Of a stretch of 36,924 bases of DNA, positions 31,616-36,924 are shown one piece after another; the first letter of the stretch is position 1, and each line of letters opens with the position of its first letter. A model generated the notes under the pieces. The model ran no database searches. It worked only from the letters and a program-made list of their open reading frames with translations, and was not told where the DNA came from. Source of the DNA: a virus; the IMG/VR virus record IMGVR_UViG_3300044996_000002, positions 1 to 36,924 of that record; one strand, given 5' to 3'. The translations under genes were made by a program, and so were the position numbers.

Positions 31616-32178
31616 CAGTCATTCTCCAATCTTGGGGTCACGTCAATCACTTCTGCCTCGATCACCCGGGCTTGGGCCTGCGCCAAGGCTTCCGTGATCG
31701 AGATCGTCCCACCCACCTCGATCTGCTTGGTTTCCCCGTACCGCTTCTTGTTGTGGGCACTCATGAGCCACTTGCGCGTGTCGATGCGCAGTTTGTCACG
31801 GTTGACCGTATCGTTCGATGAGGGGTCTATCGCACCCACGCCATCGGCAATCTCAAGAATCTCCCCGGCGATGAACTCGGTGCGCATCTCCTGCGCCTCC
31901 TTGAATCGCTCATGGCGGATGGGGTCACGTTTGACCCAGCGCAGGAAGTCCTCATACGAGATGAGCCTGTGGTCATCCTCGATCACCGATTGCAGGGATT
32001 TGCCGCGATAAATGTCCTCGATTACCCGCTCGAAGATTTGCTCGTATTCGAGGTGCAGCAGTTCTTTCGCGGCCTTGGTGGGACGCGGTGGCTTGGGGTC
32101 TGGGCACGACAGCCAGTTTGGGAGTGGGGTTTCACCGGTGACAACCGTGCCTACAGAAACGGGGTTTCCTTGTTCCAT
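31615..32178 (-). CDS. Terminase small subunit
   Basis: This 187-residue protein has a Pro-rich N-terminus (PNWLSCPDPKPPRPTKAAKE), a helical DNA-recognition region with LQSVIEDDHRLISYEDFLRW, and a C-terminal oligomerisation region (RIDTRKWLMSAHNKKRYG, then an ISITEALAQAQARVIEAEV end). This is the standard pattern of phage small terminases that recognise the packaging site. The ATG at 32178 lies only about four bases from the predicted transcription start and has no ribosome binding site, so initiation may be nearly leaderless. An upstream extension in frame is rejected because it runs through the promoter. Confidence 0.85.
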   Translation of the reverse strand: MEQGNPVSVGTVVTGETPLPNWLSCPDPKPPRPTKAAKELLHLEYEQIFERVIEDIYRGKSLQSVIEDDHRLISYEDFLRWVKRDPIRHERFKEAQEMRTEFIAGEILEIADGVGAIDPSSNDTVNRDKLRIDTRKWLMSAHNKKRYGETKQIEVGGTISITEALAQAQARVIEAEVIDVTPRLEND

Positions 32179-32188
32179 AGTGAGTGGG

Positions 32189-32218
32189 AGTGTACAGCGG
32201 TTTGCTGAGTCTGTGCAA
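32189..32218 (-). promoter_or_regulatory. Late promoter before the terminase genes
   Basis: On the minus strand TTGCAC (32218-32213) and TACACT (32194-32189) are 18 bases apart. The -10 hexamer equals that of the replication-operon promoter at 1846. One copy of the ACCCATTGGGT palindrome lies 24 bases upstream of the -35, where an activator or repressor could act. Confidence 0.55.
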
Positions 32219-32241
32219 CGGTGAGTAAATGGGGTAAGTGG

Positions 32242-32798
32242 ACCCATTGGGTTTTTGATTTTGAAAAAAATTTTCACGGGTTTTGTGATACCGACGTAGC
32301 TGGACCATCGACCCCCTTGGACCTACCCCTCCCCCTTGCGCCCGCGACCCCCGGGCACCACGGCAACCGGCACCCGGGCGCGACACCACGGCACCCGCGC
32401 ACCCGCTGGGTCAGAGAATCGGGGGATTCATTAACCCGCTGGGTTAAGGTGCCCGGGGCCTTTTTGGTTTTTCGGGGTGCACAAAACCCGCGCACCCAGT
32501 GGGTTAGGGGTTCAATCGAAAAGCCGGGGGAAAACTGGGGAAAGGGGCACCCAGTGGGTCAGAGTTCCCGGTTTTGGGGGTGATGGGGACAAAAACCCCT
32601 TTTCGCGCGCACGCGACCCCTTGTTTTATACGATTTTGAAAAAGCACTTATTTTCTGGTTTTCCCAAAATGCACCCCTAGAACCAAAAGGGCCATTTGTC
32701 ACCAGATACACCAAGACACCCCAAACGCTACCCACTGGGTCAGGGAAAACACCTACAATCTTTTTTGGTGTACCCCTTGACATCGTGACCCAGTGGGT
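32242..32798. repeat. Array of seven 11-bp palindromic sites ACCC(A/G)NTGGGT
   Basis: Copies: 32242-32252 (ACCCATTGGGT), 32401-32411 and 32434-32444 (ACCCGCTGGGT), 32494-32504 and 32549-32559 (ACCCAGTGGGT), 32730-32740 (ACCCACTGGGT) and 32788-32798 (ACCCAGTGGGT). Most are followed by T(C/T)A. The 32434 copy extends to a 17-bp palindrome, TTAACCCGCTGGGTTAA. The last copy fills the spacer of a promoter. These are most likely binding sites for a dimeric phage regulator. Confidence 0.85.
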
Positions 32799-32804
32799 TA
32801 CAAT
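32777..32804 (+). promoter_or_regulatory. Strong promoter with embedded operator
   Basis: A perfect -35 TTGACA (32777-32782) and a near-consensus -10 TACAAT (32799-32804) are 16 bases apart. The palindrome ACCCAGTGGGT (32788-32798) occupies the downstream 11 bases of the spacer and touches the -10. A bound protein would exclude RNA polymerase, so this promoter is probably repressed. It reads into the accessory operon beginning at 32853. Confidence 0.8.
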
Positions 32805-32852
32805 GAACCCGTGACACCCGTAAACCGTAACCCCTCGAAAGGAACCGAAACA

Positions 32853-32999
32853 ATGAACCGCCACAAGTTAACCTACGTCGATCTTCACCCCCAGCCCGTG
32901 AAGGTTGAAGAAGCCCCGCCCCTATGGGCGCAAGTGCTGGGGGGCCTTATCGCCGCCGCTGCGCTCTATCTTTCCCTTGTTTTCCTCTTTTCCCTGTAA
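32853..32999 (+). CDS. Small membrane protein, first gene of the accessory operon
   Basis: This 48-residue protein begins MNRHKLTYVDLHPQPVKVEE. Its C-terminal half is one transmembrane helix (LGGLIAAAALYLSLVFLFSL), so the N-terminus is probably cytoplasmic. AAAGGA lies before the ATG. It follows the operator-controlled promoter by about 40 bases, so it should be the most directly regulated product. No family is recognised; early host-membrane modification or exclusion are possibilities without evidence. Confidence 0.7.
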   Translation: MNRHKLTYVDLHPQPVKVEEAPPLWAQVLGGLIAAAALYLSLVFLFSL

Positions 33000-33020
33000 C
33001 CCGTAACCGTAAAGGACTGA
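32992..33020 (+). repeat. Intergenic translation-start repeat, copy 1
   Basis: A 29-base element includes the stop codon of the upstream gene (CCCTGTAACCCGTAACCG) and ends with the ribosome binding site AAAGGACTGA before the ATG at 33025. It recurs at 33832-33860 with one difference (A/G). Confidence 0.8.
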
Positions 33021-33024
33021 CGCT

Positions 33025-33492
33025 ATGAGCAAGAAAGCCGATTACTACATGCAAGCCCCGGGCGGTGAAGTGTTCCGCACTTCGTACCCCGAGTACCACA
33101 AAGAATGCACCCAGTTAACCCGGGCCGAAGGCGAGAAGATTTATCGGGCGCAAGTGCTCACCGAAGCGAAGCGCAAGATTAAACCCGGCCAGAAAATCTA
33201 TTGCACCCTTCGCAGTGTTTCATCTTCGGGCATGTCGCGCCGCATCAGCTTACACACAATTTACAAAGGCGAGTTGATCCCTTTGGACTACACCGCGAGC
33301 GTATTAACCGGGCGCACTTTGTCAGACAAGGGCGGCATTGTGTGCAACGGGTGTGGGATGGATATGGGCTTCGATTTGGTCTATTCGCTGGGGTATTCGA
33401 TTTGGCCCAAAGGCACCCCGAAGGCGCACGGCACCCGCAACGGCCAGCCGGACAAAGACGGCGGCTATGCCCTTAACCATGTTTGGATTTGA
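33025..33492 (+). CDS. Conserved phage hypothetical protein
   Basis: This 155-residue protein has a basic first third (LTEAKRKIKPGQKIYCTLRS), then SVSSSGMSRRISLHTI, a segment that recurs in a family of short phage proteins. Two cysteines lie in a VCNGCGMDMGFDLVYSLGYS region, which may bind zinc or contact nucleic acid. The last residues contain GYALNHVW. The gene is preceded by the translation-start repeat. Function unknown; it is probably an early accessory protein because of its position behind the regulated promoter. Confidence 0.78.
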   Translation: MSKKADYYMQAPGGEVFRTSYPEYHKECTQLTRAEGEKIYRAQVLTEAKRKIKPGQKIYCTLRSVSSSGMSRRISLHTIYKGELIPLDYTASVLTGRTLSDKGGIVCNGCGMDMGFDLVYSLGYSIWPKGTPKAHGTRNGQPDKDGGYALNHVWI

Positions 33493-33503
33493 GGGGGTGC
33501 ACA

Positions 33504-33839
33504 ATGACTCATTGGGAACAAATTAACCGCGAAACCGTGGACGGGTTCGACATCGTTTTTTCAGTTGCACCCGAAGATATGCACCCCGGGGACTCATTCG
33601 ACCCTGAATACTTCGACATCCCCCAGCTATGCGAAGACATCAACCGGGGCCGTTATTCGTGGTTTATCGCCCGGGTGCAGGCTTTCCGCGCCGGGGTTGA
33701 ACTCGCCGCCGACTATCTGGGCGGGTGTCTGTACGACTCCCCCGCCGACTTCGTGAAAGCCGGGGACTACTACGCCGACATGGTGAACACCGTAACCCGC
33801 GAAGCCCGCGCCAAAATCGAAGAACTCGCCGCCCTGTAA
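33504..33839 (+). CDS. Hypothetical accessory protein (111 residues)
   Basis: This acidic protein begins MTHWEQINRETVDGFDIVFS and contains SVAPEDMHPGDSFDPEYFDI and SWFIARVQAFRAGVELAADY. The pattern resembles small phage proteins with a short beta-sheet and one helix. GAGGGGGTGCACAATG supplies the start; the same GGGGGTGCACAATGA string precedes the gene at 34205. No named family and no catalytic motif can be assigned. Confidence 0.75.
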   Translation: MTHWEQINRETVDGFDIVFSVAPEDMHPGDSFDPEYFDIPQLCEDINRGRYSWFIARVQAFRAGVELAADYLGGCLYDSPADFVKAGDYYADMVNTVTREARAKIEELAAL

Positions 33840-33860
33840 CCCGTAACCGTGAAGGACTGA
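33832..33860 (+). repeat. Intergenic translation-start repeat, copy 2
   Basis: This second copy of the 29-base element at 32992-33020 again spans the stop codon of the upstream gene and ends in the ribosome binding site GAAGGACTGA before the ATG at 33864. The only difference is G at 33851 for A at 33011. The 840-base spacing is consistent with an old gene-block duplication or spread of an expression cassette. Confidence 0.8.
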
Positions 33861-33863
33861 AAA

Positions 33864-34208
33864 ATGATTGACCTGTTGAAACTCGAAGCCCCTGAAGCCG
33901 AGCGCATCGCCTACGCTGAAGGGTTCACAATGGCCGCTGAACTGTTCGCCCGTATCGCCGACCTTGAAGCCGAACGGGATGCACTGGCCGGGGAACTTGA
34001 AGACCTGAAGGACGCCCAGCCCGACCCGCGCCAAGTGCAGCAAGACGCGCAAGACCTTGAGCACTTGAAACAGTTCTTTTACGACTGTTTCCAGCGACTT
34101 GCGGGCCATTACCCCGCCCCGTCCGTGACTTCGGACTACGACAAATCCGTGATTTTCGCCGCCATTGAACGGGGCGAAGGACTCGACGCGAACGGGGGTG
34201 CACAATGA
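33864..34208 (+). CDS. Coiled-coil accessory protein
   Basis: This 114-residue acidic protein is almost entirely helical. Its N-terminal half contains a heptad-like stretch (ELFARIADLEAERDALAGEL). A second helix (DLEHLKQFFYDCFQRLAG) and a short tail follow. It probably oligomerises. The stop overlaps the next ATG by four bases. No family recognised. The position in the accessory operon suggests a host-takeover or regulatory function, without direct evidence. Confidence 0.75.
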   Translation: MIDLLKLEAPEAERIAYAEGFTMAAELFARIADLEAERDALAGELEDLKDAQPDPRQVQQDAQDLEHLKQFFYDCFQRLAGHYPAPSVTSDYDKSVIFAAIERGEGLDANGGAQ

Positions 34209-34396
34209 ACCGACCAATGGCCGCACCCCCGTGGGATTCGTACCGATACCGGGGCCGCTATGGCTTCATCATGATCGGGGCGCGGGATACCGCCGAAGCA
34301 CTGACCGAAGCCCGCCGAAGCACTGACGGCCCCGTAACCCTTGACCATCTCGAAAAGTGGGACGGTACCCAGTACACACAAGCCCGGGGGCGCTGA
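34205..34396 (+). CDS. Small hypothetical protein (63 residues)
   Basis: This protein contains SYRYRGRYGFIMIGARDTAE followed by ALTEARRSTDGPVTLDHLEK and ends QARGR. The fold is probably a small alpha/beta domain. The ATG overlaps the preceding stop (ATGA) and is preceded by GGGGGTGCACA. The TGA shares a base with a 24-residue micropeptide start (TGATG). Function unknown. Confidence 0.7.
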   Translation: MNRPMAAPPWDSYRYRGRYGFIMIGARDTAEALTEARRSTDGPVTLDHLEKWDGTQYTQARGR

Positions 34397-34470
34397 TGTT
34401 TACCGCGCTACTTATCGCCATTGTCGGGGCGCTATTGCTCCCCGCGATTGAAAAGTTCCTAGACCTGTAA
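34396..34470 (+). CDS. 24-residue membrane micropeptide
   Basis: The frame encodes a single hydrophobic helix (MFTALLIAIVGALLLPAIEK, then FLDL). It is coupled to the preceding gene by TGATG and ends 25 bases before an intrinsic terminator, so it is the last gene of this transcription unit. Similar coupled membrane peptides are found at 31550 and 35312. Confidence 0.6.
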   Translation: MFTALLIAIVGALLLPAIEKFLDL

Positions 34471-34494
34471 CCCCTGACCCCTTCAACCCCCGAA

Positions 34495-34516
34495 CCCGGC
34501 CCCGTGCCGGGTTTTT
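34495..34516 (+). terminator. Intrinsic terminator of the first accessory unit
   Basis: CCCGGC (34495-34500) pairs with GCCGGG (34506-34511) around a CCCGT loop, followed by TTTTT (34512-34516). It ends the unit started by the promoter at 32777 and separates it from the helix-turn-helix gene. Confidence 0.85.
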
Positions 34517-34539
34517 CTGACCCCGGAGAACCCTAACCT

Positions 34540-34881
34540 ATGACCACCCAGAAAAAACCCCGTATAGCCCGCCCTAACCCGGCCCCGGGCACCTTCGCCG
34601 CCCGGGTCCGCGACACCCTGCACCGTTTGAACCTTGACGAACCCCGCGCCGCTGATTATTTCGGCGTGCCCGTGTTTACCCTTCGCAAGTGGGCCACGGG
34701 GGAGCGTCAACCCGGCGCGGCAGTGCTCCGCCTTTTTGAAGTCCTCGGCATCGTCGAAGCTATGGTCCCCGCGCTCCACGCCTCGCTTTTGCCCTCAGAA
34801 TCGCGTCATGTCGAAAAATCCCGTTCCAAAAGGTCAACCGGTTCAAGTGCCGATTCGGTCATGTCGAAAAATCCCGTTTGA
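34540..34881 (+). CDS. Helix-turn-helix DNA-binding protein
   Basis: This 113-residue protein has a basic N-terminus (KKPRIARPNPAPG) and a Cro/XRE-like helix-turn-helix at about residues 24-72: LNLDEPRAADYFGVPVFTLR, then WATGERQPGA and LRLFEVLGI. It probably binds DNA as a dimer and is a candidate ligand of the palindromes at 32242-32798. The last 30 residues (RHVEKSRSKRSTGSSADS) look disordered and are encoded over a 34-base direct repeat, so the C-terminus may have been altered. It lies directly after the terminator. Confidence 0.75.
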   Translation: MTTQKKPRIARPNPAPGTFAARVRDTLHRLNLDEPRAADYFGVPVFTLRKWATGERQPGAAVLRLFEVLGIVEAMVPALHASLLPSESRHVEKSRSKRSTGSSADSVMSKNPV

Positions 34882-34892
34882 AGGAGTCAACC
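34806..34892 (+). repeat. 34-base imperfect direct repeat (two copies)
   Basis: Copy 1 is 34806-34839 and copy 2 is 34859-34892. Both open with TCATGTCGAAAAATCCCGTT and end with GTCAACC; a few middle bases differ. Copy 2 carries the ribosome binding site and runs up to the ATG at 34893. The first copy therefore looks like a duplicated gene-start region now fused into the end of the helix-turn-helix gene. Confidence 0.75.
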
Positions 34893-35315
34893 ATGAGTAT
34901 CGAAGCAATGAAGCTGGCGCTGGAGGCGTTGGAGTCTATCGGCGATCAGTGGGGGTTTACATCAAAACGCACGGTGCCGAAAAGACTTGAGGCCATCGTC
35001 GCCCTACGCCAAGCCATTGAGCGGGCAGAGCAGGCGAATCAATGGCAAAGCACAGCAGACAAGGTGCAACTGGAAAAAGTACCCGCCAAGGGCGGGCTGT
35101 TACCAGAGCAGGAGCCTGTGGCGTGGAAAGATAAAACATACGGGAACTTGCACCACCAAGATTTTGGAAACTCAATTCCACTATTTGTCGCACCACCAAA
35201 GCGTGAATGGGTAGTGTTAACGGATGACGAGATAGATGATTGTTTTAGGGAATCTACAGGGGACTATTCATTTGCCCAGAATGTCGAAGCCAAACTCAAG
35301 GAGAAGAACACATGA
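34893..35315 (+). CDS. Conserved phage hypothetical protein
   Basis: This 140-residue protein has an N-terminal helical part with MSIEAMKLALEALESIGDQW and LRQAIERAE. A linker with EQEPVAWK, a NIPLF-like strand, and APPKREWVVLTDDEIDDCF follow. This ALEALE ... EPVAW ... PLF.APP.REWV.LTDDEI pattern is widespread in proteobacterial phages, usually without known function. It starts with GAAGGAGTCAACCATG. The stop overlaps the next micropeptide start (ATGA). Confidence 0.8.
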   Translation: MSIEAMKLALEALESIGDQWGFTSKRTVPKRLEAIVALRQAIERAEQANQWQSTADKVQLEKVPAKGGLLPEQEPVAWKDKTYGNLHHQDFGNSIPLFVAPPKREWVVLTDDEIDDCFRESTGDYSFAQNVEAKLKEKNT

Positions 35316-35395
35316 TTGAAATTCACTGGACTGCACTTTTCGCCATCGTGGTTGTGGCACACATTCTGGGGTATTTAAAAGGAAGGATTAAATGA
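35312..35395 (+). CDS. 27-residue membrane micropeptide
   Basis: The frame encodes one hydrophobic helix (IHWTALFAIVVVAHILGYLK) with a basic end. Its ATG overlaps the preceding stop, its TGA overlaps the next ATG (ATGATG), and GGAGAAG lies upstream. This double coupling supports translation. Role unknown. Confidence 0.6.
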   Translation: MIEIHWTALFAIVVVAHILGYLKGRIK

Positions 35396-35640
35396 TGAGT
35401 GGAGATCACAACATGAATCAAAAGCAGAGCAAAATCCATCCAATCAATGCCAAGTGGGACGCCGTTGCCGCACTAACCTGCGCCCTTGAAGAAACTGAAC
35501 CCGATGAACAAGTGATTGTGATAGTGCGAAAGAAAGATATGACTCGATGTAAGTACGCTGCCAACATTACCAACATGGAGGTGCATTGGGAATGCTCACG
35601 ACTCGTCGCCGAGATTGTCACTGGGAGAATGGAGTCATGA
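35392..35640 (+). CDS. Small hypothetical protein (82 residues)
   Basis: The protein contains WDAVAALTCALEETEPDEQV followed by VIVIVRKKDMTRCKYAANIT and ends EIVTGRME. Predicted as one helix and several strands. AGGAAGG precedes the ATG pair; a later ATG at codon 8 is also possible. It overlaps the next gene by four bases. No family identified. It lies in the second accessory unit, where genes are tightly coupled. Confidence 0.7.
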   Translation: MMSGDHNMNQKQSKIHPINAKWDAVAALTCALEETEPDEQVIVIVRKKDMTRCKYAANITNMEVHWECSRLVAEIVTGRMES

Positions 35641-35849
35641 GCACATTCCAATCAAAGGTAACCGAGATCACCATCGAGATGGACGGGCTTCACATCACCA
35701 CGGTGACGAAGCCTGAGCCGCACCCGCACGAGCAGCCGAACGATAACGAAGCCCGCATCGGTGACTTCCACATGAGTCTGTTCACGGCAGAGGAGTGGCA
35801 GGAGTTATCAGTGCTGATTGAGAAAGCGATCCGCGAAGTCACCCGTTAA
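35637..35849 (+). CDS. Small acidic hypothetical protein
   Basis: This 70-residue protein starts MSTFQSKVTEITIEMDGLHI, has a His/Pro-rich linker (TKPEPHPHEQPND), and ends in FTAEEWQELSVLIEKAIREV, a short helix-rich domain. It is the last gene before a bidirectional terminator that also serves the primase-polymerase gene on the other strand. A longer upstream extension is rejected because this ATG overlaps the previous stop. Function unknown. Confidence 0.7.
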   Translation: MSTFQSKVTEITIEMDGLHITTVTKPEPHPHEQPNDNEARIGDFHMSLFTAEEWQELSVLIEKAIREVTR

Positions 35850-35853
35850 ACAA

Positions 35854-35876
35854 AAGGCCCGGTAACCCCGGGCCTT
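35854..35876. terminator. Bidirectional terminator between convergent genes
   Basis: AAGGCCCGG (35854-35862) pairs with CCGGGCCTT (35868-35876) around TAACC. The A run before and the T/C run after make it a short terminator on both strands, ending the accessory operon and the leftward primase gene. Confidence 0.8.
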
Positions 35877-35878
35877 CT

Positions 35879-36924
35879 TCATTCCTCGTCCATGCTGGGG
35901 TCATATCCCTTGACCAGCTTACGCTCGTACCCCTTCTCGATGGCGTAGCGGTAAATGTAGTCGGCGTGGCGCTGCTTGGCCTTGATCACCTTCTCACGGT
36001 ACCCCTTGAACATGGCAGGCAGACTCGGGTTGATGGCCCACACGACCTTCTTCTTGTGCAGTTCGCTCTCCACCTGCACCACCCAGCCCGCTTGTTCGAG
36101 CACCAGCATGGCGTCCATGACCGCCTGATCCTTCTGCCAGTCGGTCTTGCCCTCCAGCGGACGCCGCGCTGACTTCTTGAGGGTGCGCAGGTCCACCATC
36201 TGCGTATCCCCGCTGATCTGGATCACATGATCAATCACCCACTGGTCGAAGTCGTTCGTGATCGCACCGCCCACCTCACCCAGCGCGTACCGGTAAGCCG
36301 GGATCACGTAGCCACGGATCAAGGAGACGACCCTGTGGACAACATCGACGCTCACCTGCGGGGAGAACGGCGACTCGATGATGTGGAACAGCAGAATCAG
36401 ACGGCCAGCAAGACCCTCCAGCTTGCCGAACGCCGTCATGTACTCTGTGCCCGAGTCCAGCACCCGCTCGTCCTGTTTGGCCTGCTCATACCACGATTGG
36501 AACTCGCGGAAAGCTGTGAATGCTTCTGTGGATAACTGGTAGGTCTGGGGTGGCAGCGCGTAGGTCAGGCGCAGGGTGTTCTCCCATGCTGCCGCACTGG
36601 TCATGTACTCGGGGATCGGGTGGCCCAGCTTGGTCTTGCTCCCGCGCAGCACGGCGGGGATGAATCGCTGGAGCAGGCCGTCCGCTGCGAGGGAGGCCAG
36701 ATTCTGCCGGAACACCTGCGGCTGGATGTTGCCGTAGATGCTGACGGCCAAGTTCTCGCAGTAGATCGAGCCAGCGCCCACCCGGTCCATCTCGTAGTGT
36801 TCTGACTCGTAGCTGACAACCCACGCTGACCGATCCTCGCCGCTGGTCTTGTCGGTCAGCTTGCGCACCCATGAGTTCATCTCGTCGAGGTGGCACAGCA
36901 GCCCCCGCGGACGGTCTGCCGCTT
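35879..36924 (-). CDS. Primase-polymerase / DUF3987 protein, C-terminal part
   Basis: This is the C-terminal portion of the 833-residue protein whose N-terminus is encoded at 1-1693. Positions 36688-36924 duplicate 1-237, so the unique C-terminal part starts at 36687. It carries the rest of the DUF3987-type ATPase: the end of Walker B (LDEMNSWVRKL), YESEHYEMDRVGAGSIYCEN, a motif-like VSIYGNIQPQVFRQNL, and a C-terminal winged-helix-like region near residues 720-800. The stop is 35879. An ATG at 36880 is internal and not the real start. It lies next to the terminator at 35854. Confidence 0.88.
   Translation of the reverse strand, partial: AADRPRGLLCHLDEMNSWVRKLTDKTSGEDRSAWVVSYESEHYEMDRVGAGSIYCENLAVSIYGNIQPQVFRQNLASLAADGLLQRFIPAVLRGSKTKLGHPIPEYMTSAAAWENTLRLTYALPPQTYQLSTEAFTAFREFQSWYEQAKQDERVLDSGTEYMTAFGKLEGLAGRLILLFHIIESPFSPQVSVDVVHRVVSLIRGYVIPAYRYALGEVGGAITNDFDQWVIDHVIQISGDTQMVDLRTLKKSARRPLEGKTDWQKDQAVMDAMLVLEQAGWVVQVESELHKKKVVWAINPSLPAMFKGYREKVIKAKQRHADYIYRYAIEKGYERKLVKGYDPSMDEE
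36688..36924. repeat. Terminal direct repeat, right copy
   Basis: This repeats positions 1-237 with one difference (G at 36797, T at 110). Together they show that the window is a full circular genome with an overlap. The mismatch could be a population polymorphism or a sequencing error; in the primase gene this copy encodes His and the left copy Gln. Confidence 0.95.

Larger units (their letters stand above)
32179..32852. promoter_or_regulatory. Divergent non-coding control region, possible origin
   Basis: This 674-base gap separates the leftward late operon from the rightward accessory operon. It contains a promoter for each, seven ACCC(A/G)NTGGGT palindromes, very G/C-homopolymer-rich stretches, and two A/T-rich islands that share GATTTTGAAAAA (32257-32268 and 32632-32643). 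I see no convincing gene: frames here are low-complexity and run through the sites. The combination of iterated sites and A/T-rich islands also fits a replication origin, but that is speculative. Confidence 0.6.

Noticed and set aside
32221-32864. Frames of 120 codons (plus) and 101 codons (minus) in the intergenic region
   Set aside because: They are low-complexity, run through the palindromes and a promoter, and have no usable ribosome binding site.
36620-36880. Start of the C-terminal primase frame at 36880 as an independent gene
   Set aside because: The ATG is internal: the same frame continues upstream across the circular join to 1693, and the residues before it form the Walker B motif.
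1-36924. Integrase, lysogeny module, tRNA genes, CRISPR array, insertion sequences
   Set aside because: I found no tyrosine or serine recombinase, no attachment-site pair, no tRNA-like gene, no spaced identical repeats and no transposase. The palindrome array lacks regular spacers and a CRISPR repeat length.

Overview
The window is the complete genome of a P22-like podovirus, opened inside a gene. The first 237 bases recur as the last 237 with one mismatch, so the molecule closes to a circle of 36,687 bp. GC is high (I estimate high 50s percent). Codon use and the style of the tail genes fit a phage of a freshwater Burkholderiales host (Comamonadaceae-like), but that host call is an inference. 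I see no integrase, RNA polymerase, tRNA or CRISPR array. The phage therefore looks lytic and dependent on host RNA polymerase, although two small DNA-binding proteins and an operator array show regulated transcription.

Layout. (1) A bifunctional primase-polymerase/DUF3987 helicase-like gene runs leftward from 1693 through the window edge to 35879. It is preceded by a coupled 15-residue leader ORF. (2) A rightward early/replication operon spans 1883-10374: ribbon-helix-helix protein, Ala/Pro-rich protein, DUF2800 nuclease, DUF2815 single-strand binding protein, family B DNA polymerase, DUF3310, VRR-NUC nuclease, HNH-AP2 homing endonuclease, SNF2 helicase, MazG and small proteins. (3) A leftward late operon spans 32178-10353. 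It is read as small terminase, a 21-residue membrane peptide, large terminase, three small basic proteins, GroES, portal, DUF5856, scaffold, coat, decoration-like protein, gp4- and gp10-like tail proteins, a large fibre, a cupin-fold protein, gp7/gp20/gp16-like ejection proteins, four fibre-like proteins, two small conserved proteins, a coiled-coil membrane protein, M15 endolysin and holin. The order follows P22 closely. (4) A rightward accessory operon spans 32853-35849 and encodes small proteins, membrane micropeptides and a helix-turn-helix protein.

The late operon and the accessory operon diverge from a roughly 670-bp non-coding region (32179-32852). It carries seven copies of the palindrome ACCC(A/G)NTGGGT. 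One copy lies exactly between the -35 and -10 of a strong promoter reading into the accessory operon. This region is the most interesting undescribed element: a probable transcriptional switch, possibly also a replication origin. Other notable points are overlooked micropeptides joined by TGATG/ATGA overlaps, two fibre genes sharing an identical 45-residue block encoded by strongly diverged DNA, and a primase-polymerase plus family B polymerase replication set.
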